Source: Chryseobacterium daecheongense (GTDB taxonomy: Bacteria; Bacteroidota; Bacteroidia; Flavobacteriales; Weeksellaceae). From it: 64,000 nucleotides of DNA. The stretch is taken from assembly GCA_027920525.1 (NCBI GenBank), contig CP115858.1, positions 682,001 to 746,000 on the forward strand, written 5' to 3'. Shown piece after piece: positions 58,942 through 64,000 of the stretch. A program made the position numbers and the translations under genes. Positions within the stretch are counted from its first letter, which is position 1; the number at the start of each line of letters is the position of its first letter. The notes beneath the pieces are model-generated. The model was not told the origin of the DNA, made no database searches, and saw nothing but the letters and a program-made list of their open reading frames with translations.

Positions 58942-59397
58942 ATGGACAATGAAAAATTCAGTTCAAAAGATTTTCATAAAACTTTTGCAAGACCAGAATT
59001 CCAAAAACCCAGTCATCTCATTCATAAAAATGTAGAAAGAGCTGGTGAGCATAATCAGTTTTCAACAGAAAGAAAACATCCTGTTTTCTTTGTGGATCTG
59101 CCCAGTAAAAATGTAAGCATGACTATTGGAGGATTATTACCCGGGCAGCAAACCAACAGGCACCGTCATACTTATGAAACCGTTCTGTATGTTATAGAGG
59201 GAAAAGGGTGGACGGAAATAGAAGGCGAAAAAGTGGAATGGCAGGCCGGAGATGCTGTATATATTCCATCGTGGGGATGGCACAAGCATCAAAACCTCAG
59301 TGATACCGAACCTGCAAAATACATTGCCTGTGAAAATGCTCCGCAATTACAAAACCTGGGAGTAGCATTGAGAGAGGAAGAAGGAAGAGATTTGTAA
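58942..59397 (+). CDS. Cupin-fold protein
   Basis: A 151-residue single-domain cupin. The first motif has metal ligands in RHRHTYETVLYVIEGKG near residue 72 and the second in AGDAVYIPSWGWHKHQN near 105, so both metal-binding motifs are intact. Such proteins are dioxygenases, isomerases or sugar-binding proteins. It is the first gene of the operon opposite the MocR gene, followed 31 bases later by a DHDPS-like gene, which suggests a catabolic or salvage enzyme for an amino or keto acid. Substrate unknown. Confidence 0.88.
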   Translation: MDNEKFSSKDFHKTFARPEFQKPSHLIHKNVERAGEHNQFSTERKHPVFFVDLPSKNVSMTIGGLLPGQQTNRHRHTYETVLYVIEGKGWTEIEGEKVEWQAGDAVYIPSWGWHKHQNLSDTEPAKYIACENAPQLQNLGVALREEEGRDL

Positions 59398-59428
59398 AAT
59401 CAAATTACCATTTAAAAAGAAGAAATAC

Positions 59429-60313
59429 ATGAAAAATGTTCCATTTAAAGGGATCATTGCCTATCCTATAACCCCATTTGATACAAATGAAAAAGTAGAT
59501 CTTCCTCTTTTCAAAAAGTTAGTCGAAAGACTTGTTGTTTCTGGAAGTAACGGTATTGCACCTTTGGGAAGTACCGGTGTATTGCCGTATTTATCAGATG
59601 AAGAAAAAGAGGCTGTAACGGAAGCAACACTAAAGCAGGTAAAGGGAAGGATCCCGACACTGGTGGGTGTTTCTAATTTAACCACTGAAAAAACAACGTA
59701 TCATGCACAATTTGCTGAAAAGGCGGGAGCTGATGCTGTAATGATCATTCCAATGAGTTACTGGAAATTAACAGATGACGAAATCGTTGCTCATTATGAT
59801 AAAGTAGCCGGTAAAATATCAATACCCATTATGGCGTATAATAATCCGGCAACCGGTGGAGTAGATATGTCCCCGGCCTTACTGAAAAGGTTGTTGGAAA
59901 TTCCCAATGTTACTATGATTAAAGAAAGCACAGGTGATATCCAAAGAATGCATTACCTGCGAAAAGAGCTTGGAGAGGATGTCGCTTTTTATAACGGATC
60001 AAACCCGTTGGCGCTTGCTGCATTTGCGGCTGGTGCAAGAGGATGGTGTACTGCAGCTCCTAATTTAATTCCTGAACTGAATATAGATTTGTACAAGGCC
60101 ATTGAAAATAACGAATTACAGGAGGCTCAGGATATTTTTTATAAACAGGTTGAATTACTCAGGTTTATTGTTTCCAAAGGACTTCCGAGAGCGATTAAAG
60201 CTGGTTTAAATATCCTGGGTGAAGATGGAGGCTGCTTAAGAAGTCCTCTAAAACCCCTGCAGGAAAATGAAATAAAAGAGTTAAAAAATATTATTAATAA
60301 CCTTAAAAATTAA
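59429..60313 (+). CDS. Dihydrodipicolinate synthase family aldolase
   Basis: A 294-residue TIM-barrel aldolase of the DapA/NanA family, using a Schiff-base Lys in TMIKESTGD near residue 165; the motif YNNPATGGVDMSP near 137 precedes it. The pyruvate-binding loop is PLGSTGVLPYLS near 46 where DapA proper has GTTGE, so it is probably not the lysine-biosynthesis DapA. Candidates include keto-acid aldolases or a hydroxyproline-type dehydratase. It is four bases from the following thioredoxin-like gene. Confidence 0.88.
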   Translation: MKNVPFKGIIAYPITPFDTNEKVDLPLFKKLVERLVVSGSNGIAPLGSTGVLPYLSDEEKEAVTEATLKQVKGRIPTLVGVSNLTTEKTTYHAQFAEKAGADAVMIIPMSYWKLTDDEIVAHYDKVAGKISIPIMAYNNPATGGVDMSPALLKRLLEIPNVTMIKESTGDIQRMHYLRKELGEDVAFYNGSNPLALAAFAAGARGWCTAAPNLIPELNIDLYKAIENNELQEAQDIFYKQVELLRFIVSKGLPRAIKAGLNILGEDGGCLRSPLKPLQENEIKELKNIINNLKN

Positions 60314-60317
60314 TCAA

Positions 60318-60551
60318 ATGAAAAAATCCGTTTTTTATCATGCGGGATGTCCTGTATGTGTCAGTGCAGAGCATGATATCATTAACCTGATCGGTCAAGA
60401 CAATATAGAAGTTGTACATCTTGGAGAGGAAAGGGACAGAATTGATGCTGCAGAAAAAGCTGGTGTAAAGTCTGTACCTGCTTTAATTACTCCTAACGGG
60501 AATGTACTTCATATTAATTTCGGAGCATCGCTGGAAGATGTGAAAAGATAA
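60318..60551 (+). CDS. Mini-thioredoxin/glutaredoxin-like protein
   Basis: A 77-residue thioredoxin-fold protein with the dithiol active site YHAGCPVCVSAE near residue 8 and a cis-Pro segment KSVPALITPNG near 51. Too short for a standard thioredoxin; it resembles the small single-domain family seen with metabolic operons. It starts four bases after the aldolase gene and ends the operon. It is probably cytosolic. Confidence 0.85.
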   Translation: MKKSVFYHAGCPVCVSAEHDIINLIGQDNIEVVHLGEERDRIDAAEKAGVKSVPALITPNGNVLHINFGASLEDVKR

Positions 60552-60558
60552 AATGAAA

Positions 60559-60574
60559 ACAGGTCAAAACCTGT
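60559..60574 (+). repeat. Short hairpin after the mini-thioredoxin gene
   Basis: Perfect 6-bp inverted repeat ACAGGT / ACCTGT with a four-base loop, just after the stop; no T-run, so it may be an mRNA 3'-end stabilising stem before the main terminator. Confidence 0.4.
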
Positions 60575-60592
60575 ATTAATAGAGAAGGAAAA

Positions 60593-60634
60593 TACTAAAA
60601 AAGCAGACCGATTTCTCGGTCTGCTTTTTTATGA
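60593..60634. terminator. Bidirectional terminator between the cupin operon and the PPOX gene
   Basis: Perfect 15-bp stem AAAAAAGCAGACCGA / TCGGTCTGCTTTTTT with a TTTC loop, A/T tracts on both sides. It serves both converging units. Confidence 0.9.
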
Positions 60635-61141
60635 TCAAATGCTGGCGTTGCCTTCCACACCATCAGCATTATTGGTCTTGATTCCTGTAACGGCAGAAGC
60701 AACAAAGCTTAACAAACTTACCAGTTTTCCAGCCTTAGTGTCCCAATAATAGGTTTCTTTCGGTTCCACTCGGATAATGGTCACATTAGGATCATCTTTA
60801 CCATCGAACCAGGCCTTTGCCATTGCGGACCATTTTTCCTCAATTGTAGCTTTATCCTTGTATACAGATGCTTCACCGTATACGGAAAGATACTGGGAAT
60901 CATCATTATTCATAAAGAATAGTTGGACTCTTCGATCTTCTTTGATCTCAAAATTTTTATTGCTGGTTTCACTGCTTATAAACCATAAATTCCCGCTGTC
61001 ATCCGTTTCCTGTAAAGTCATAGGACGGGAATTAACAGGAACAGTTTCCAATTCTGTACAAAACATACAAATTCTTGCTTTCGTCGAAAGTTCCTGAATC
61101 TTTTTGATTGCCTCCAAATGGACAAGATCTTTTGTTGACAT
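60635..61141 (-). CDS. Pyridoxamine 5'-phosphate oxidase-fold protein (general stress type)
   Basis: A 168-residue flavin-binding split-barrel of the GSP26 type. Features are ARICMFCTELETVPVNSRPM near residue 27-46 (FMN contact), NLWFISSETSNK near 54, VQLFFMNNDDSQYLSVYGEA near 76 (first 20 residues of the strand pair), and a C-terminal VRVEPKETYYWD-like segment IIRVEPKETYYWDTKAG near 124. These proteins are induced by general stress in Bacillus; the substrate flavin reaction is unknown. Convergent with the cupin operon. Confidence 0.9.
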   Translation of the reverse strand: MSTKDLVHLEAIKKIQELSTKARICMFCTELETVPVNSRPMTLQETDDSGNLWFISSETSNKNFEIKEDRRVQLFFMNNDDSQYLSVYGEASVYKDKATIEEKWSAMAKAWFDGKDDPNVTIIRVEPKETYYWDTKAGKLVSLLSFVASAVTGIKTNNADGVEGNASI

Positions 61142-61422
61142 AATATTATATTTTAAGTGATTGGTTATGAAAATTGAATAAAATGATAATTCATTTCAGG
61201 TATTACACTTCAAAAATCTAACCATAAATGCCAATACGAAATATTTAGTCTATTAAAAACTAGTATTTGTGGTATATTTTTCCCCCTTCTTCTAAAATAA
61301 ATTTTCCTCTGGTCTTGGATAATACAAAGAAAACAAAAGGACTCTTGATAAGCAGAAATAATATTTTGTTACTTTTATACATTCAATAAACAGTTAAAAC
61401 GATCTGAAATACAACAAACCTG

Positions 61423-62661
61423 ATGGAGAACTATGCAGTCATTTTAGTAATTATGGCCCTGATGATCGGGGTGTCCGGTTTAGCGGGTAAATTTAAGGTT
61501 CCCGTCCCCATGCTGCTTTTAATTGCCGGGGTGATGATCGGGTTTGTTCCTGCTATGCCAGAGGTTGAGATCAATCCGGAGATCATTATGTTGCTTTTCT
61601 TACCTCCTTTATTGTATGATGCAGCATTTAATATCTCATTTCAGCAGTTTAAAACCAATCTCAATACAATAGGTACCCTGGCTATAGGACTTGTTTTTAT
61701 GACTACTGCAGGTATTGCTGTGCTGGCTTATTATCTAATTCCCGGAATGACGTGGCCATTGGCTTTTGTCTTAGGCGCTATTCTATCTGCAACCGATGCT
61801 GTGGCAGCTTTAGGCGTAACAAAAGGATTAGGTCTCTCCCATAAAACAATGACTATACTTGAAGGAGAAAGTTTGATCAATGATGCCTCTGCGTTGGTAG
61901 CATATCGTTTTGCCGTAGCTGCCGTAACAGGAGTAGCTTTTGTAACCTGGAAAGCGTCCATTGAATTTTTATGTGTACTGGGAGGAGGATTTCTTATTGG
62001 CTGGATTATTTTTATAGCATTAAGATTCGCTATTGCCTTCTTCCGTAAAGATGCCATGGTTGTAAACAGCCTGATCCTTTTAATGCCGTTTGTAACTTAT
62101 CTTATTGCTGAACATTTCAAAGTTTCCGGGGTAATTGCTGTTGTTATGTTAGGTTTGGGAATGTCTAAACTGAGCAGGATTAAATTTCCTGATCATGTAA
62201 AGGAACAATCCCGTAATTTTTGGGATATCATTATTTTTCTACTCAATGGATTGATCTTTTTATTGATTGGACTGGAATTCCCTGTTATTTTGAAGAAAAT
62301 GCCTCAAATCCAGGTATGGACCTATGCGGGTTATGCTGCTATTATTGTGATTGTAACCTTACTGATCAGAATGGCCAGGGTATATCTGCAGCAATTTAAC
62401 CTTCAAAAGGCATTTCAGGGTAAAAGAAAAATCAGCGAAGAAGCTTTGTTCGACTCCAAAACGAGCTTTATTCTTAGCTGGTCGGGAATGCGCGGAATTG
62501 TTTCTTTAGCCATTGCATTAGGTCTTCCAACAACGATTAATGGAGGAGAACCGTTTCCGATGCGTAATGAAATTATCTTTTTATCTGTCGTTGTGGTTTT
62601 GATCTCCTTATTAGGACAAGGTTTAACGTTACCATGGATCGTTAAAAAGTTTAAATTATAA
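61423..62661 (+). CDS. Na+/H+ antiporter, CPA1 family (short form)
   Basis: A 412-residue inner-membrane cation:proton antiporter with about eleven hydrophobic helices. Ion-binding motifs are GAILSATDAVAALGVTK near residue 117 and EGESLINDASALVAY near 142, with SWSGMRGIVSLAIALGLP near 354. It lacks the cytoplasmic tail of 100 or more residues present in many bacterial members. Such exchangers control pH and sodium; the ion (Na or K) is not readable. The upstream 281-base gap is AT-rich, with no clear promoter match. Confidence 0.92.
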   Translation: MENYAVILVIMALMIGVSGLAGKFKVPVPMLLLIAGVMIGFVPAMPEVEINPEIIMLLFLPPLLYDAAFNISFQQFKTNLNTIGTLAIGLVFMTTAGIAVLAYYLIPGMTWPLAFVLGAILSATDAVAALGVTKGLGLSHKTMTILEGESLINDASALVAYRFAVAAVTGVAFVTWKASIEFLCVLGGGFLIGWIIFIALRFAIAFFRKDAMVVNSLILLMPFVTYLIAEHFKVSGVIAVVMLGLGMSKLSRIKFPDHVKEQSRNFWDIIIFLLNGLIFLLIGLEFPVILKKMPQIQVWTYAGYAAIIVIVTLLIRMARVYLQQFNLQKAFQGKRKISEEALFDSKTSFILSWSGMRGIVSLAIALGLPTTINGGEPFPMRNEIIFLSVVVVLISLLGQGLTLPWIVKKFKL

Positions 62662-62797
62662 ATGGTATAAGCATATTCAAATAAAGGCTTTAATTGCTTG
62701 TTTTCATCATTCAAACTCTTGCAGCAGACTATGTAAATTGGATACCCCGTTTCCGGGATGGCATATTTTATTAGTTATTTTTACCTAATTTTGGATC

Positions 62798-63592
62798 ATG
62801 CAGGTTTCTCCTTCCAGTCAATTATCCGGTTTTATCAAACATTACATCTTTTTAAAAAACACTGAAAAAGATCATAAAGACCTGCGTTTATTTGCTGACG
62901 GGAATACAGGGCTTATCCTATCACCCGATATGAATATGTCCGATAGTTCAAAGCAAAGCCTGCCCTCATCTTTTTTTTATGGTCAGCCAACTGTCTACAA
63001 AGATCTTTATACAAAAGGGGAGTTTTCTTTATTGGCAGTCGTTTTCCAGCCCTATTTTTTCAATCTTCTTTTTGGTGTGCCTGCTAAAGAAACTAAAAAT
63101 GAAATCATTTCTGCAACTGATATTTTAAAAAATCAGCTCCTACCATTCCAGGAAAGTCTTTATAAAAAAGATGATCCGCAATCGATAATCAATGCTTTGG
63201 ATCTCTTCTTCTTAAAATTGATTTCCAAAAAAAATATGTCTGAGCTTTGGCTGATAAAAGCCCAGCAATATCTTTTACAAAATAAAGGAACGGTATCATT
63301 AAAAAAGCTCGAACGCTTTACGGGATATTCCGAAAGGCATATCAAAAGGACATTTGAAAACCATATTGGGATATCTCCTAAGAGGTACAATACCATCATA
63401 CGGCTTCATCACTTTTTGAGTCTTATGAAGAATACCACTGAAAACACCACCATGACAAGTCTTTCTTATGAAGCAGGGTATACTGATCAGTCACATCTGA
63501 TCAAAGATTTTAAAAACATCATTGGCCTGACTCCCGGACAATATCTTACAACGAAGAATAAATTAGCCGTTAATTTTATAGAGCTTCATTGA
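62798..63592 (+). CDS. AraC family transcriptional regulator
   Basis: A 264-residue regulator. The N-terminal half (residues 1-140) resembles the DUF6597-type sensing domain: FIKHYIFLKNT, FADGNTGLILSP, FFYGQPTVYKDL, and FSLLAVVFQPYFFNLLFG. The C-terminal AraC domain has two helix-turn-helix units: KKLERFTGYSERHIKRTF near residue 170 and TSLSYEAGYTDQSHLIKDF near 225, ending with GLTPGQYL. The regulated gene is probably near, but neither neighbour is divergent, so the target is unknown. Confidence 0.92.
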   Translation: MQVSPSSQLSGFIKHYIFLKNTEKDHKDLRLFADGNTGLILSPDMNMSDSSKQSLPSSFFYGQPTVYKDLYTKGEFSLLAVVFQPYFFNLLFGVPAKETKNEIISATDILKNQLLPFQESLYKKDDPQSIINALDLFFLKLISKKNMSELWLIKAQQYLLQNKGTVSLKKLERFTGYSERHIKRTFENHIGISPKRYNTIIRLHHFLSLMKNTTENTTMTSLSYEAGYTDQSHLIKDFKNIIGLTPGQYLTTKNKLAVNFIELH

Positions 63593-63769
63593 ACCCAATT
63601 TAAAGCACAATAAATAAAAAACAGTAACAATTCATTTTCTACTCGCTGGATATAATGAACGTGTTTTTTTTAACTATTAATTTTATTTTAAGATAAAAAC
63701 GCCACAGAGAAATGGCGGATTTTTACAATTCCGGAATACTTCAAGCTTATAGCTTTGCTGAAAAAAAAT

Positions 63770-64000
63770 ATGACCAATCTAAAAATTTCAAGCGCGCAAT
63801 TCGAAAACAAAAGTGGAGATAAAGAATACAATCTTTCAGTCATAGAAAAGCTAAGCGAGGAAGCTGCTCATAAAGGTTCACACGTTATTGCCTTTCACGA
63901 ATGTTCAATCACAGGATATACATTTGCCCGAAAACTAAACAGGGAACAAATGCTCGATATTGCCGAATTCATTCCGAAAGGCAAAAGTATACAGAAACTA
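63770..64000 (+). CDS. Nitrilase-superfamily carbon-nitrogen hydrolase, partial (5' end)
   Basis: The first 77 residues are present; the gene continues past the right edge. The start LKISSAQFENKSGDKEYNL is the usual nitrilase-fold first strand, and HECSITGYTFARK contains Glu44, the first of the Glu-Lys-Cys catalytic triad (FxExxxTGY pattern). The family cleaves C-N bonds in amides or nitriles. The rest, including Lys and Cys, lies outside the window. Confidence 0.85.
   Translation, partial: MTNLKISSAQFENKSGDKEYNLSVIEKLSEEAAHKGSHVIAFHECSITGYTFARKLNREQMLDIAEFIPKGKSIQKL

Noticed and set aside
1..64000. Prophage, insertion sequence, integron, CRISPR array or tRNA
   Set aside because: No transposase, integrase, phage structural gene, spaced identical repeats or cloverleaf was recognised on either strand; a tRNA or CRISPR finder would be needed to exclude them formally.

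Overview
The window is an AT-rich stretch of chromosome from a member of the Bacteroidota, most likely a Chryseobacterium-like flavobacterium (Weeksellaceae). This rests on several observations. Secreted proteins end in type IX secretion (T9SS) sorting domains. Starts lack Shine-Dalgarno sites. Upstream regions repeatedly carry the Bacteroidota -7 element TAnnTTTG. There are bacillithiol-type redox genes and a short-form LeuA. No rRNA, tRNA, CRISPR array, transposase, integrase or phage gene was seen. Genus assignment is inference; nothing was searched.

Layout. 1-6.2 kb: a partial lipoprotein, an alpha/beta hydrolase, thrS-infC, then a secreted HExxH protein coupled to an M19 dipeptidase. 6.2-12.3 kb: a helical-repeat protein and the leucine operon leuA-leuC-leuD-leuB. 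12.4-15.6 kb (minus strand): a MazG-like / thioredoxin-like / DUF4230 / small-protein operon, and a secreted lipoprotein resembling the TNT NAD-glycohydrolase toxin with a small CxxC protein directly downstream. 16-25.3 kb: two tandem T9SS reprolysin-like metalloproteases, a DinB protein, an acyl-CoA dehydrogenase and a T9SS endonuclease I. 25.4-30.3 kb: a SatD-DUF3307 pair behind three regularly spaced palindromes, purC, purF and a secreted glycerophosphodiesterase. 30.4-33 kb: three paralogous outer-membrane beta-barrels. 33.5-38.9 kb: a membrane protein, aroB, an RsuA/RluB-type pseudouridine synthase, nicotinamidase and a DEAD-box helicase. 39-43.4 kb: a tightly overlapping set (YfiT/BstA-like, DUF1569, YtxJ-like, Crp/Fnr), then a MocR regulator divergent from an EamA exporter.

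43.6-57.2 kb is the most accessory-looking part. Two tandem Crp/Fnr paralogs precede a run of at least thirteen same-strand genes with a general-stress flavour: a KGG-repeat low-complexity protein, a DUF892 ferritin-like protein, two unknown small proteins, a large catalase, a zinc alcohol dehydrogenase, a CinA-domain protein, two short-chain dehydrogenases, a cytoplasmic alpha-amylase, a 47-residue lipoprotein, a FAD oxidoreductase with a Rieske domain and an internally duplicated DUF6766-like membrane protein. Hairpins in the leader and between early genes suggest graded read-through. I infer a stress-survival module handling peroxide, iron, aldehydes, stored glucan and redox damage.

57.4-64 kb: a second MocR regulator diverging from a cupin / dihydrodipicolinate-synthase-like / mini-thioredoxin operon, a PPOX-fold stress protein, a short CPA1 antiporter, an AraC regulator and the 5' part of a nitrilase-family hydrolase.

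The best candidates for undescribed biology are the TNT-like lipoprotein with its neighbour, the SatD-DUF3307 unit with phased operators and a probably leaderless transcript, and the stress island. Promoter calls are motif matches only, mostly without a recognisable -33 element.
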